DNA of 64,000 nt, from the NCBI RefSeq assembly GCF_029936995.1, contig NZ_JAPYRE010000006.1:40001-104000 (forward strand), in the 5' to 3' direction. The notes under the pieces were generated by a model. That model saw only the letters and a list, made by a program, of their open reading frames with translations, ran no database searches and had not been told where the DNA came from. Shown here piece by piece: positions 17,701 through 26,604 of this stretch. Source of the stretch: Henriciella sp. (GTDB lineage Bacteria; Pseudomonadota; Alphaproteobacteria; Caulobacterales; Hyphomonadaceae). The first letter of the stretch is position 1, and every line of letters starts with the position of its first letter. The position numbers and the translations under genes are program-made.

Positions 17701-19451
17701 TCCGGTGCATCCGGTGCAGGCTTGGGGTCGGGCGTGACGGGATAGCCTGTCTCGAACTCCACGAAGAGGCCCATATTCTCGAAGACCGGCACGCAGTCCG
17801 ACAGCGCGATCGCCCCACCACGTGAATAGATCTTGGCGCGGACCGTGTCGCCGCTGTCATTGTCATGACGGAAGGCGCGAAGGCGCACCTGTCTCTGCGC
17901 GGAGAGCGGGCGGATGGCTTCGACATCGACAAGGGCTTCCTGTGGGCCGAAAGCCTCGCGATAGGCGGCGTTGAAGCCGCCGCGAAAGCCGCTTGCGCGC
18001 TCGAATTCGTCGCGACCCAGTCCAGCGTCCATGAGGGCGGCACGGAAGGAATCATCCCAGGTGCGTGCGATGTTTGCAGCATCACTCTCAAGCGCTTGCA
18101 GGTCCGGCTGGACACGGCCGTCCTCGAGTTCGATGAGCAGGTGCAGGCGGGCCAGCGGCGAAGCATCAAAGCGCGGCTGGAAGGAGATGAGGCGGCCCTT
18201 GAAGGCCTCGCGCATGTGTTCGCCCAGCCGAATGCGTACAGCCGTGTCATAGGCTTCGCGCGGCACGAAGATGAGCACGGACACAAAGCGGTTGAACTGG
18301 TCACGGCGTACGAAGAGACGGGTTCGCGGACGGCCGACGAGGTGCAGCGCGCCCTTCATCAGGGGGATCAGCGTTTCGGCATCAGCCTGGAGAAGCTCAT
18401 CGCGCGGCCAGGTCTCGAGGATGTTCGAAAGGGCCTTGTAATTGTGGCTGCCTTCGACCGCACCGGTTGCTTCCAGAACGCGGGCAACGCGCCGCCGCAC
18501 GAGCGGGATATGGCGGACGCTCTGGTTGTAGGCCTCGGCCGTATAGAGGCCGAGAAAACGGGTCTCGCCGGTCAGCTGGCCGGTCTCGTCGAAGTGTTTG
18601 ACGCCGACATAGTCACACAGGGAACGCCTGTGCACACGGCTCTGGAGCGTGGATTTGGCGACAACGAGCGGATCGGGCTCGGTCAGGAAGGAGCTGATAG
18701 CAGGCGTCAGCACCAGCGGCTCGCTGCCGCGCCTCAGGACGTTGCAGTCATCGTCGCGCAGCAGGCCAAGATTTGAGCCTTCCACCATGTCCGGTTCCTC
18801 GGGCAGGACGCTGCCGTCAGGACCGGTCTTGAAGGTATATTCGCGTACCCCGAGGAAGACGAAATGCTCGTCGGCCAGCCAGTCGAGGAAAGCGACCGCT
18901 TCCTTGCGCATGTCGTCGGCGCAATGGCTCGAGGCCTGGACCTGTTTTATCGCGTCCTGCATCCGTGCCTGCATGGCCGCGAAGTCTGCGACGGCCATTG
19001 TGACGTCTCGCAAGGTGGCGTCGGCTTCCTCTTTCAGGCGCTGGCATTCCTGCGCACTGAGCGCGGGAATGTGAACCTGGATGAGAGACAGCTTGTTGCC
19101 GCGATCGGTTTCCAGGATCGGGTGAAAGAGGGCGCGGACCTCGAAACCGAGCTCCGCACAGAGACCAAGCAGGGAGTCGACCAGGAAGGGTTTGTCATGG
19201 CTGACGGTCTCAAGCACGCAATGGCCAAGATTGCGTCCGCCTTCGCCCTTTGCATCACGGACACGCGTGATCGACTCTTTGCCGGAAAACCCTTCGGTGA
19301 AGTCATGAATGGCTTCTGCCAGCGTATCGACATCGGCTGGCGCGATCGAGGTCAGGTTCTCGTTCTCGGCGTCCTCGTGGAAACTGCGGCGAATATCCTC
19401 AAGCCGCAATTTTCCTGCGGGCTCTGCAGGGCTCTGGGCGTGGTCCGGCAT
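14706..19451 (-). CDS. gdhZ: NAD-specific glutamate dehydrogenase, large (about 180 kDa) type
   Basis: A 1581-residue enzyme of the GDH-180 class, which deaminates glutamate to 2-oxoglutarate and ammonia with NAD. The N-terminal 700 or so residues are the regulatory ACT-like region of this class. The catalytic core appears at about 760-1250: GAVARGGIRWSDRRDDFRTE, KNAVIVPVGSKGGFYPKQIP, the nucleotide-binding VIGCGDMSGDVFGNGML, and a C-terminal helical domain. Length matches Caulobacter and Pseudomonas relatives; in Caulobacter GdhZ also affects FtsZ, but whether that applies here is unknown. AGGA spaced 7 bases before the ATG supports the start. It is a large catabolic and anaplerotic enzyme in apparent single-gene arrangement. 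Confidence 0.96.
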   Translation of the reverse strand: MPDHAQSPAEPAGKLRLEDIRRSFHEDAENENLTSIAPADVDTLAEAIHDFTEGFSGKESITRVRDAKGEGGRNLGHCVLETVSHDKPFLVDSLLGLCAELGFEVRALFHPILETDRGNKLSLIQVHIPALSAQECQRLKEEADATLRDVTMAVADFAAMQARMQDAIKQVQASSHCADDMRKEAVAFLDWLADEHFVFLGVREYTFKTGPDGSVLPEEPDMVEGSNLGLLRDDDCNVLRRGSEPLVLTPAISSFLTEPDPLVVAKSTLQSRVHRRSLCDYVGVKHFDETGQLTGETRFLGLYTAEAYNQSVRHIPLVRRRVARVLEATGAVEGSHNYKALSNILETWPRDELLQADAETLIPLMKGALHLVGRPRTRLFVRRDQFNRFVSVLIFVPREAYDTAVRIRLGEHMREAFKGRLISFQPRFDASPLARLHLLIELEDGRVQPDLQALESDAANIARTWDDSFRAALMDAGLGRDEFERASGFRGGFNAAYREAFGPQEALVDVEAIRPLSAQRQVRLRAFRHDNDSGDTVRAKIYSRGGAIALSDCVPVFENMGLFVEFETGYPVTPDPKPAPDAPDTYWVHSLKMRTQNAETLDFEEVGERFEEAFVAIWQGRAENDRFNGLVFSAGASWREAALCRALSAYRHQTGLDPARSTQIEALKCHPGLTRALLDLFYIRFDPAYGDDLQARQKEAQEALRHIEARLNDVSSLDEDRVIRRLARLIMAIQRTNFWQRQPDGTPYPFISFKIASQDITDLPAPKPFREIFISSPEVEGVHCRFGAVARGGIRWSDRRDDFRTEVLGLVKAQQVKNAVIVPVGSKGGFYPKQIPANASREATRDAGISAYRTFINSLMDLTDNLIDGDVQHPDNTVVWDGDDPYLVVAADKGTATFSDIANEISVEHGFWLGDAFASGGSAGYDHKKMGITARGAWEAVKRHFREMGKDIQTEPFTVIGCGDMSGDVFGNGMLLSKQIRLQAAFNHMHIFVDPDPQDPERLWEERKRMFDLPRSSWMDYDQSLISEGGGIFERSAKSIPLSEQMKKLTGLSQDEATPDEFLHALLKADCELLWFGGIGTYVKSSEESQSDAGDRTNDAIRVNGRELGAKVIGEGANLGMTQAGRIEFALRGGRLNTDAIDNSAGVDSSDHEVNIKILCSEAIRRGALPSGERNILLQQMTDDVAAHVLAHNYSQTGTLTLASSTAARDHQANERLMSYLENRDVLDRDVEGLPHTSQMAERAENRQWLTRPELAVLMAWSKITLFDDIVASDVPDDPWFSETLKSYFPDDLNKYDDAMQGHRLNREIIATVLANRLIDAGGPLMLLRLREQSNVSNAAICQAFETARHLLDLPAYGKAIDALDNKVKASAQTEMHQLGADAVMDTTAAILRQAPDMPLAEAVEHFRPAYETLDKLLTDAVSGFEATQFRKRKESLQQAGMGNKLAERGALMPLLPIGVELQMLAATEGTSPAEALETYLKLGEVLKLDRLRFDALRSIETATYWERLATRRLVEDLRRQQGDAAARALTSGDVSKWLSEHEPERKALVQQLNTLSSAKASFAQFTLAADAVRGFMTHAS

Positions 19452-19510
19452 GGAAAAATCCTGAAGCGCTGTAGACTTGGAATCCTAACTAGCCCTTTGC
19501 TGACGCAGCG

Positions 19511-19551
19511 GCAATTGCCCTCTCGCATTGTGCAGTGCGAAGGGCAATTGC
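19511..19551. repeat. Long inverted repeat between gdhZ and pepN-like gene
   Basis: GCAATTGCCCT (19511-19521) and AGGGCAATTGC (19541-19551) are perfect inverted copies around a 19-base centre that itself has CGCA/TGCG arms. It lies 12 bases past the aminopeptidase start-distal end region, between the gdhZ start and the aminopeptidase stop. No T tract follows on either strand. It may be an I-shaped terminator or a protein-binding palindrome. Confidence 0.5.
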
Positions 19552-19562
19552 GATTGCAGCGA

Positions 19563-22298
19563 CTAGCGGTTTTTCAGGGCTTCGATCAGCTCCTCGGTCT
19601 TCTCGTCACGGAAGGCCGCGCAGAGGTTCCCGCTCTCCTCAGCCTGGGCGAGTGACCGCTCATAGCCCGGGATCATCTCTCCCTTGGTAACGAAAAAGTC
19701 GCTGGCTTCGGCGACTTTCTCTGCGTCACAGAAGGCAGCAACAGCTCCGGCCGTCTGCGGCTTGCGGATTTCAGGCGTGCTCGCGATGAATGTATCGAAG
19801 TTTGCCTTGTAGATGTCCCAGGCAGCGTCCTGATGGGCCTGATTGTTGACGGCGCTCTGCATGACAGACCATGTCTCCTGGCCTTGCCATTCATCGGCCT
19901 GCATCTCTTCCATCAGGTCTGCGACCTCCTGTTCATCGCCATGAAGGGCGATGAGCTGAAGGGTGCGGCGGCGCTCGTACTGGTTGTTCGTCGTGCGGGC
20001 ATGTTCGAGCGCGGCTTCATAGAAATCCCGTCCGCCCAGTTTCACGCCGTACTTGATCGCGGTGAAGAGCGTGTCGGCATCAACAGCCTGCGGGTCAGGT
20101 TCGCCCTCGACGCCGATATAGGCCGCCGCCTGATCGGCAAGTGCCTGACGGGCGTCCTGCATCTCGCCGATTTCGAGCAGCCCGGCATAGAGGTCCTGCA
20201 GGAGAAGGTCCTCGCCCTGGCTGAGCTCGTCCTCGCGGGCCTTCAGCGCGTCATGGACCGGCCCGTATGTGGCCTGTGCCCATGCCCGCATCGCGTCCTT
20301 GTTCTCTTCTGGCAGGGCTGAGAAATAGCCCCGTGCCGTTTTCATTGAAGCAATGGCCACGTCCCATTCAGCTGTGGAGGAGGCCTCCAGGACGTCGAGC
20401 ACGGCGCTGGCAGGTGCGTCACCGGCCCGGAAGGCCGCTGCGATACTGTCAACGAGAGAGAGCTGTTCACGTGCCTCCAGGGCATCGAAATTCTCCGTCA
20501 GGGCTCCCCAGTTCTCGTCGGACAGGGAGAAGCGCCAGTAGCCGCCTGCGGCGTTTGGCATGACCCAGTCCGCGCACTGGCCATCCAGTTCGATCTCGGT
20601 GGTCTTGCCTGTCAGCATTTCGCGGTGGACGGTCTCGCCGGAAGGGCCGCTGATGCGCATGGCAAAGGGCACCTGCCACGTCGCTGCACCCGCGTCGATT
20701 TCCGAGCCCAGCGGTGCATAACGCTGCTGTGTTACGGTGATCGTGCCGGAGTCGCCTTCGTCACTGGCCTCACACTGGGTCTCTACATCGAGGTAGGGAA
20801 TACCCGGCTGGAAGATGAAGGAGCGGAAGCTCTCGACGACGTCTGCATCTCCGCTGCCATCGGCGAGCGATTGCATGAAGTCTTCCACGTCTGCGTCATC
20901 ATCCTCGAAGCGCTTCATGTGCTGGCGCATGCCTTCCCGGAAAGCTTCCTCGCCAAGATAGGATTCGAACATGGACAGCACGCCACCGCCCTTGGAGTAG
21001 GTGATGCCATCAAAGGCGTCATTGATATCGGCATTGCGTTCAATCGGATTGCGGATCTGGCGTGCATTCTTGAGGCTGTCTTCGCCCATGGCTGCGATCC
21101 CGCGGCGTTGCGGGGCGCGGTCATAGCCCTGATCGGGATAGACTTCGTCCATGGTCTTGTAGCTCATCCATGTGGCAAAAGCCTCGTTGAGCCAGATATC
21201 GTTCCACCAGGTCGGTGTGACGAGATTGCCAAACCACTGGTGGGCCAGTTCATGGGCGTGCGTGGTCAGTATGCCGCGGCGGCGGTCGAGCGGCGTGCGG
21301 TCATTTATCAGTAGTGCGCTCTCGCGATAGATGATCGCGCCGGCATTTTCCATGGCCCCATAGGCAAAGTCGGGCACTGCGATCAGGTCGAGCTTGGCGT
21401 ACGGGTAGGGATAGTTGAAATATGTCTCGAGATAGAGGTTCATCTCGTCGGTGACATCCATCGCCGTCTTGAGCTGGTCGCCTTTGCTGGCGGGCGCGAA
21501 CCCGCGGAACGGAACAGGCGTGGCGCGCAGCGTATTGGATGGTAGCGGCGTGCCTTCGCGAAGGTCGTAAGGGCCAACGGCCAGGGCAACGAGATAGGAC
21601 TGGATCGGCCGCGTGGTTGCAAAGCTGTGGCGGACCATGCCGTTCTCGAGCTGGCTGGTGCCCTGGAGCGGCGCGTTGGTGATCACCTGGTTGCCCTGCG
21701 GAGCCGTGATGTTCAGCGTCCATGGGGTCTTGAAGCTCGGCTGGTCGAAGGACGGCATCATGCGGCGCGCATCGATCGGCTCCATCTGCGTGGCCAGATA
21801 GGAACGGTCGTTCTGAGTTGCCTTGTAAAGGCCCGCCAGTCCGGTGTTGTAGGGAGCGGTATACTTGATGACGAGGGTGGCGTTGCCAGCCGGAAGCGGC
21901 TCGGCAAAGTCGATTTTCGAGACCCCGCCATCAGCGAGATTGCCTTCGAAGGTACCCTCGATCTCGGTGTCATCAGGCAGGCGGGCAATAACGCTCTCAA
22001 TGGTCTGGTCCAGGGAATGCAGCCAGATGCGCGCATGCGGTTCTTTCATGCGTACGCCAATCTCGGCGGTACCGGAGAAGCTGTCCTTTTCCGGATCGGT
22101 GGTAAGGTCGAGATGATAGGAGGTCGGTGCGACGGTTTCCGGCAGCTGTCCGGCAGGCGGGGTTTCGAGCTTTACAGGATCGGTGATTTCCTCACTTGCA
22201 GTATCGTCTGCCTGTTCGGTATTGGGGCCGCATGCGGCGAGCAGGGCGAAACCTGCAACAGTTGCAAGGAAGCTTGTTTTGACCCTGTTAAGCGTCAT
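19563..22298 (-). CDS. M1-family aminopeptidase, lipoprotein
   Basis: A 911-residue zinc aminopeptidase of family M1 (PepN/ERAP type) that removes N-terminal residues from peptides. A lipobox ending LLAAC (Gly at +2) follows the signal peptide, so it is a periplasmic-facing lipoprotein, unlike cytosolic PepN. The substrate motif GAMEN appears as AYGAMENAGAIIYRE, and the zinc site is HELAHQWFGN with the third ligand Glu in NEAFATWMSYKT. A C-terminal ERAP1-like helical domain follows from about residue 580. AGGAGA precedes the ATG at 22298. It is divergent from the GST/queG/mtgA group. Confidence 0.93.
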   Translation of the reverse strand: MTLNRVKTSFLATVAGFALLAACGPNTEQADDTASEEITDPVKLETPPAGQLPETVAPTSYHLDLTTDPEKDSFSGTAEIGVRMKEPHARIWLHSLDQTIESVIARLPDDTEIEGTFEGNLADGGVSKIDFAEPLPAGNATLVIKYTAPYNTGLAGLYKATQNDRSYLATQMEPIDARRMMPSFDQPSFKTPWTLNITAPQGNQVITNAPLQGTSQLENGMVRHSFATTRPIQSYLVALAVGPYDLREGTPLPSNTLRATPVPFRGFAPASKGDQLKTAMDVTDEMNLYLETYFNYPYPYAKLDLIAVPDFAYGAMENAGAIIYRESALLINDRTPLDRRRGILTTHAHELAHQWFGNLVTPTWWNDIWLNEAFATWMSYKTMDEVYPDQGYDRAPQRRGIAAMGEDSLKNARQIRNPIERNADINDAFDGITYSKGGGVLSMFESYLGEEAFREGMRQHMKRFEDDDADVEDFMQSLADGSGDADVVESFRSFIFQPGIPYLDVETQCEASDEGDSGTITVTQQRYAPLGSEIDAGAATWQVPFAMRISGPSGETVHREMLTGKTTEIELDGQCADWVMPNAAGGYWRFSLSDENWGALTENFDALEAREQLSLVDSIAAAFRAGDAPASAVLDVLEASSTAEWDVAIASMKTARGYFSALPEENKDAMRAWAQATYGPVHDALKAREDELSQGEDLLLQDLYAGLLEIGEMQDARQALADQAAAYIGVEGEPDPQAVDADTLFTAIKYGVKLGGRDFYEAALEHARTTNNQYERRRTLQLIALHGDEQEVADLMEEMQADEWQGQETWSVMQSAVNNQAHQDAAWDIYKANFDTFIASTPEIRKPQTAGAVAAFCDAEKVAEASDFFVTKGEMIPGYERSLAQAEESGNLCAAFRDEKTEELIEALKNR

Positions 22299-22368
22299 GA
22301 GCGATTCTCCTGAAAATTCGTCCAGACCGGATGAAACATGGCTGGCTCATATGCGTGAAATTCTTCTT

Positions 22369-22397
22369 TTGATCACCCCGCTGGCAGGCGGGATCAA
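22369..22397. repeat. Bulged inverted repeat in a divergent promoter region
   Basis: TTGAT-CAC-CCCGC and GCGGG-ATCAA form a 10-bp stem with a 3-base bulge around a 6-base loop. It sits between the divergent aminopeptidase and GST starts, 18 bases before the GST ATG. It could be an operator or a leader hairpin. Confidence 0.35.
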
Positions 22398-22415
22398 CCC
22401 CGGGAGTGCGAAAAT

Positions 22416-23090
22416 ATGAAACGGTTATGGCACTGGCCCATAGACCCGCTCGCACGGACGGTCCGTCTCGCACTGGGCGAGAAACGCTTCGAGGTGGATC
22501 TGGTTCAGGCCCTGCCCTGGTCACCTCCGGACGAGCTTGCAGAACTCGCACCCGGGGCAAGAGCGCCTGTGCTGCTTGATACGGATGCCGAGGAGATGGT
22601 CAGTGCGGTCGGCGCGCATGCAATCTGTGAATATCTCGAGGAGATGTATGAAAAGCCAAGGCTTTTACCCTTCGGAGCGAAAGAGAAGGTCGAGGCCCGG
22701 CGGCTGTGGCGCTGGAGCGAGGATTCCTTTGCTGAAGTTAATGCAAGCCTTCTCAACGAACGCGTGAACCAGTGGGTGCGCCGTGCCAAGTCACCCGACA
22801 GCGGCGCGCTCCGCACCGGTGTCCATGCCCTGAAGTCGAAAATGACCTTCCTGAACGGCCTGGCCGAGACACGGACCTATATGGCCGGGCGGTCGCTGAC
22901 ACTGGCCGACCTCTCGATCGCTGCGCATCTTTCAGCCTATGACTATTTCAATGATGTACCCTGGGACATGACGCCGGACCTCAGGGAATGGTATTCACGG
23001 ATCAAATCCCGGCCGAGTTTCCGCTCGCTCCTGTCTGACAGGATACAGGGGACACGCCCGGCAAGTCACTATGCTGATCTGGACTTCTGA
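22416..23090 (+). CDS. Glutathione S-transferase family protein
   Basis: A 224-residue GST. Residues 1-80 form the thioredoxin-like domain (WPIDPLARTVRLALGEKRF, PVLLDTDAEEMVSAVGAHAI), and residues 95-215 the all-helical domain with YMAGRSLTLADLSIAAHLSAYDYF, whose Asp is the conserved N-capping residue. Substrate is unknown. The stop codon abuts the queG start with no gap, so the two are in one operon, with mtgA as the third member. The start is the only sensible one in the frame. Confidence 0.88.
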   Translation: MKRLWHWPIDPLARTVRLALGEKRFEVDLVQALPWSPPDELAELAPGARAPVLLDTDAEEMVSAVGAHAICEYLEEMYEKPRLLPFGAKEKVEARRLWRWSEDSFAEVNASLLNERVNQWVRRAKSPDSGALRTGVHALKSKMTFLNGLAETRTYMAGRSLTLADLSIAAHLSAYDYFNDVPWDMTPDLREWYSRIKSRPSFRSLLSDRIQGTRPASHYADLDF

Positions 23091-24221
23091 ATGGTGCCTG
23101 ATGCGGACTCCCTGAAAGGCCGCCTGAAAGACCTGGCGGAGGATCTCGGCTTTGCCGCGTGCCGGATCTGCCGCGCCGATGAGCCCTGGCAAGCAGGCGA
23201 ACGGCTGGAGGCCTATGTAAGTGAGGGCCGCCACGGCCAGATGGCCTGGATGGAGACCACGCTGGCGCGGCGCAAGACCCCGACCGCGATGTGGCCGGAG
23301 GCGCGTTCAGCTGTAATGCTCGCGATGAATTACGGGCCTGACACGGACCCGTTGCCGCAGCTGGACATGAAAATGCACGGAAATATCTCCGTCTATGCGC
23401 GCGGTGCCGACTATCACGATCTCATCAAAAAGAAGCTGAAACAGCTTGCACGGGACTTTGCATCGGTCGCCGGCGAAGAGGTAAAAGTGTTTGTCGATAC
23501 CGCACCGCTGATGGAAAAGCCGCTGGCGGAAAAGGCGGGTGTGGGCTGGCAGGGCAAGCACACCAACCTCCTCAACCGCGAACATGGCAGTTGGCTTTTC
23601 CTCGGCGCGATGCTGACGGCAGCAGAACTGGAACCCGATGACCCCGGCGAGGATCATTGCGGCAGTTGCCGGGCCTGTCTCGATATCTGTCCCACGAAGG
23701 CATTCCCGGCCGCCTACCAGCTCGATGCGCGCCGCTGTATCTCGTACCTCACGATCGAGCATCATGGGCCGATCCCGGCTGAATTCCGCGAACCCATGGG
23801 CAACCGGATCTATGGCTGCGACGACTGTCTCGCCATCTGCCCGTGGAACAAGTTTGCGCAGGCCTCATCGGAACAGAAGCTGTGGGCACGGGCTGAGCTG
23901 AAGCTGCCCGAGCTGGAAGAGCTTGCCGCCCTCGATGACGCGGCGTTCCGCGACGTGTTCGCCGGTTCACCGGTCAAGCGCACGGGCCGGAACCGGATGA
24001 TGCGCAATGTGCTTATAGCGATAGGCAACAGCGAAGCGCCGGAACTGGTCGAAGAGTCCGTGTTGCCGCACCTTGAGGATGAAGACCCTGTGGTGCGGGG
24101 GATGGCCGTCTGGGCATTGTCGCGTCTTGATAGGGCCCGCTTCGAGCGCGAGAGAGAGGCGCGGGCCGGACGTGAGACTGATGAAGGGGTAAGGGCTGAA
24201 TGGGCGCTAAGACCAGAGTGA
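23091..24221 (+). CDS. queG: Epoxyqueuosine reductase
   Basis: QueG carries out the last step of queuosine synthesis in tRNA, reducing epoxyqueuosine with a cobalamin cofactor and two [4Fe-4S] clusters. The 376-residue protein shows RHGQMAWMETTLARRKTP, the catalytic-domain FVDTAPLMEKPLAEKAGVGWQGK, and two ferredoxin motifs, CGSCRACLDICPTKAF and GCDDCLAICPWNKF. The C-terminal 80 residues are HEAT-like repeats. It starts immediately after the GST stop and overlaps mtgA by 22 bases. B12 use links it to the cobalamin-dependent methionine synthase encoded elsewhere in the window. Confidence 0.95.
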   Translation: MVPDADSLKGRLKDLAEDLGFAACRICRADEPWQAGERLEAYVSEGRHGQMAWMETTLARRKTPTAMWPEARSAVMLAMNYGPDTDPLPQLDMKMHGNISVYARGADYHDLIKKKLKQLARDFASVAGEEVKVFVDTAPLMEKPLAEKAGVGWQGKHTNLLNREHGSWLFLGAMLTAAELEPDDPGEDHCGSCRACLDICPTKAFPAAYQLDARRCISYLTIEHHGPIPAEFREPMGNRIYGCDDCLAICPWNKFAQASSEQKLWARAELKLPELEELAALDDAAFRDVFAGSPVKRTGRNRMMRNVLIAIGNSEAPELVEESVLPHLEDEDPVVRGMAVWALSRLDRARFEREREARAGRETDEGVRAEWALRPE

Positions 24222-24934
24222 AAGCGGGTCGGAAAAGGTCACGTAGAGGCAGTGTAACGACCTGGCTGTTGCGTATCCTCAAGGGCCTGATTGCGATCCT
24301 CATCCTGATGCATGTCTACGCACTGGCGCTGAAATGGGTGCCGGTGCCGGGAAGCATCCTTATGATGCAGCGCACGATCGAAGGAGAGCATTTCCGCCGG
24401 GCCATTGTGCCGCTTGAGGAGATTTCACCCAACCTGGTCACAGCCGTGATCGCGGCAGAGGATACACGTTTCTGCGAGCATCGCGGCATCGACTTCGAGG
24501 CGGTCCAGAAGGCGATCGACGAGCGCCAGTCCGGCGGTCGGCTGCGCGGGGCCTCAACGATTACCCAGCAGACGGCGAAAAATGTCTTCTTCTGGAACGG
24601 TGGCAGCTATGTCCGCAAGGCGGGGGAAGCCTGGTTCGCACTGGTGATCGATGCGGCGTGGGGCAAGCGACGCGTTATGGAAAACTATCTCAACACGATC
24701 GAATGGGGCGATGGTATCTTCGGGGCCGAAGCGGCCGCACGGGTACGCTTTGGCAAGCCTGCAAGCGATCTGAGCGCGTATGAGGCAGCGCTGCTGGCCT
24801 CCGTCCTGCCGAATCCGAACGAATGGCGCGTCGACCCGCCGGGCCCTTATGTCAGCGGACGTGTAGGGACAGTACAGTCCCGCATGGGCGTGGTGGCTCG
24901 TCAGGGGCTCGATGACTGCGTGCTGGGGCGCTAG
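24200..24934 (+). CDS. mtgA: Monofunctional biosynthetic peptidoglycan transglycosylase
   Basis: A 244-residue inner-membrane family GT51 enzyme that polymerises lipid II into glycan chains. A basic N-terminus and one membrane segment (LLRILKGLIAILILMHVYAL) precede the catalytic domain, with the first catalytic Glu in VIAAEDTRFCEHRGID and the second motif LRGASTITQQTAKNVFFW. Length fits MtgA and there is no transpeptidase domain. It overlaps queG by 22 bases. Its TAG stop shares a CTAG palindrome with the stop of the convergent TPR gene. Confidence 0.95.
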   Translation: MGAKTRVKAGRKRSRRGSVTTWLLRILKGLIAILILMHVYALALKWVPVPGSILMMQRTIEGEHFRRAIVPLEEISPNLVTAVIAAEDTRFCEHRGIDFEAVQKAIDERQSGGRLRGASTITQQTAKNVFFWNGGSYVRKAGEAWFALVIDAAWGKRRVMENYLNTIEWGDGIFGAEAAARVRFGKPASDLSAYEAALLASVLPNPNEWRVDPPGPYVSGRVGTVQSRMGVVARQGLDDCVLGR

Positions 24935-25593
24935 CCGTCTTCGCTTTCATCCGCCAGGCGTTTTGCCTCGCGGATGTCGCCGCGCAGGACAAGCGTGTCG
25001 ATATTCTCACCGTCGAGCAGGAGCGCCTTGCTCATGTCAGCCTCGGCCGCGTCCAGCCGGTCAAGGTTGAGATTGGCGCGCGCGCGGAATTGCAGGGCCT
25101 CGACATCATTGGGGTATCTCGCCAGTGACCTGTCGAGATCGCTAATGGCCTTTTGCCACTCATCCTTCATGAGATAGGCAGCCGCGCGGTCCTTGCGGAC
25201 ATCACCATCATTCGGGGCGAGCTTTAGCGCGTTGGTCAACGTTGTCACCGCGGCATCGGGATAGCCTGCCGTCAGCCAGGCATTGCCGGACTGGGCGAGG
25301 TAGAGCGCGCGGTCGGCTTCGCCGCCAGCATCCGGGGCGTTGGCGAGTTCTTCGAGACGCGCAGCACCCTCCTTGTAGTTCTCCAGCCCGATCATGGCGA
25401 GCGCATTGCAATGGCGGGCCGGGGGTACGGCCCCTTCGCCGAGCCAGCGCAGGCTTTCTTCATAGGCCGCTTCCGGGTCTTCATCGACGAGTTCGATACA
25501 GGCGTTCAGGCGCTCCTGTTCAGCGCGCTCGATCTCCGCGACGGCGGACTGACTTACCGGAAGAACGGCAAGGGCCATGGCAAGCAGACTCAT
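24931..25593 (-). CDS. Periplasmic tetratricopeptide-repeat protein
   Basis: A 220-residue protein with a likely cleavable signal peptide (MSLLAMALAVLPVSQSAVAEI) and at least three TPR units between about 85 and 205, for example AWLTAGYPDAAVTTLTNALKLAPND and AISDLDRSLARYPNDVEALQ. TPR domains bind partner proteins; the partner is unknown. The frame extends to 25656, but the signal peptide begins at the ATG at 25593, and starting there leaves a 63-base divergent promoter region with the SDR gene. Its last 4 bases overlap mtgA. Confidence 0.75.
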   Translation of the reverse strand: MSLLAMALAVLPVSQSAVAEIERAEQERLNACIELVDEDPEAAYEESLRWLGEGAVPPARHCNALAMIGLENYKEGAARLEELANAPDAGGEADRALYLAQSGNAWLTAGYPDAAVTTLTNALKLAPNDGDVRKDRAAAYLMKDEWQKAISDLDRSLARYPNDVEALQFRARANLNLDRLDAAEADMSKALLLDGENIDTLVLRGDIREAKRLADESEDG

Positions 25594-25656
25594 ATTCTGA
25601 TAATCCCTCAGATAGTAATCTCCCACAGCGATAAAGAGCCGCTCCCCCTGACGCAA

Positions 25657-26514
25657 ATGACAGATACGTCACCGCTGCTATTCCTGATCGGGCCGGGTTT
25701 TTCCGCCCGCCGGCTGGCCGCATTGTGCCGCAGTCACTCCTATTGGCAGGTGAGCGGCACAGCCCGCAGTGAGGAGAAGGCGCGCGGCCTTGAGGGAGAA
25801 GGGATTACGCCGGTCCGGACAGATGATGCGAAGGCCATCTCCAGTGCGGCTGAAGGCAGCCACTGGGTGATCTCGACCCCGCCGGGTGAGGAAGGATGCC
25901 CGGGGTTCGAACTGGCCGGCGCACATGCCCTGAAAGCCGCCTCGATCACCTATCTGTCGACAACCGGCGTCTATGGCGACCTGAATGGCGGCTGGGCTTT
26001 CGAGTGGAGCCCGGTCAATCCCGGCACAGCACGGGGCAAACGACGCGTGCTGGCTGAGCGGCAATGGGCGTCCGTGCGCCCTGATACACGGTTTGTCCGC
26101 CTGCCGGGTATTTACGGGCCGGGGCGTTGCCAGCTCGACCGGGTGCGGAAGGGCAAGGCTGAACAGATCGTCAAGCCGGGGCAGGTCTTCTCACGCATCC
26201 ATGTCGATGACCTGGCGGCCGGGCTCTATGAACTGGTGCAGCGGCCCGGATTGCGTGGTGTCTTCAATCTCTGTGATGAGGAGGCTGCACCGCCTGAGAC
26301 TGTTATGGACTATGCGGCGAAACTGCTCGGCCTTCCGGCACCAGCGCATGTCTCACTCGATGAAGCCGACGTCAGCGAGATGGCGAAAAGTTTCTATGCC
26401 GAGTGCAAGCGTGTCTCGAATGCGCGCCTGAAAGCGGCCACCGGCTGGCGGCCGGACTATCCGACCTACAGGGAAGGCTTGAGCGCAATCCTTGAGGCGG
26501 AAAAGCGCGCCTGA
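25657..26514 (+). CDS. NAD(P)-dependent epimerase/dehydratase-like SDR protein
   Basis: A 285-residue extended or atypical SDR protein resembling the YeeZ group. The N-terminal LFLIGPGFSARRLA is a degenerate Rossmann glycine motif; YLSTTGVYGD is the typical SDR-epimerase strand, and VRLPGIYGPGR and FSRIHVDDLAAGLYELV are epimerase signatures. The catalytic YxxxK pattern is not obvious, so enzyme activity is uncertain. The open frame begins at 25411, but that part overlaps the TPR gene; the ATG at 25657 gives the proper fold start. Confidence 0.8.
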   Translation: MTDTSPLLFLIGPGFSARRLAALCRSHSYWQVSGTARSEEKARGLEGEGITPVRTDDAKAISSAAEGSHWVISTPPGEEGCPGFELAGAHALKAASITYLSTTGVYGDLNGGWAFEWSPVNPGTARGKRRVLAERQWASVRPDTRFVRLPGIYGPGRCQLDRVRKGKAEQIVKPGQVFSRIHVDDLAAGLYELVQRPGLRGVFNLCDEEAAPPETVMDYAAKLLGLPAPAHVSLDEADVSEMAKSFYAECKRVSNARLKAATGWRPDYPTYREGLSAILEAEKRA

Positions 26515-26604
26515 GGGGTCACAAGATATTGATCTGATTGAACGTCCGGCCTGACTGCCTACCTTTCAGGGGCAGAAAACAATCAGCCAAGAACGGACAC
26601 ATCC

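Noticed and set aside
16482-18776. Plus-strand frames of 334 and 303 residues
   Set aside because: Both are antisense to gdhZ, which is full length and conserved. No RBS or motif supports them.
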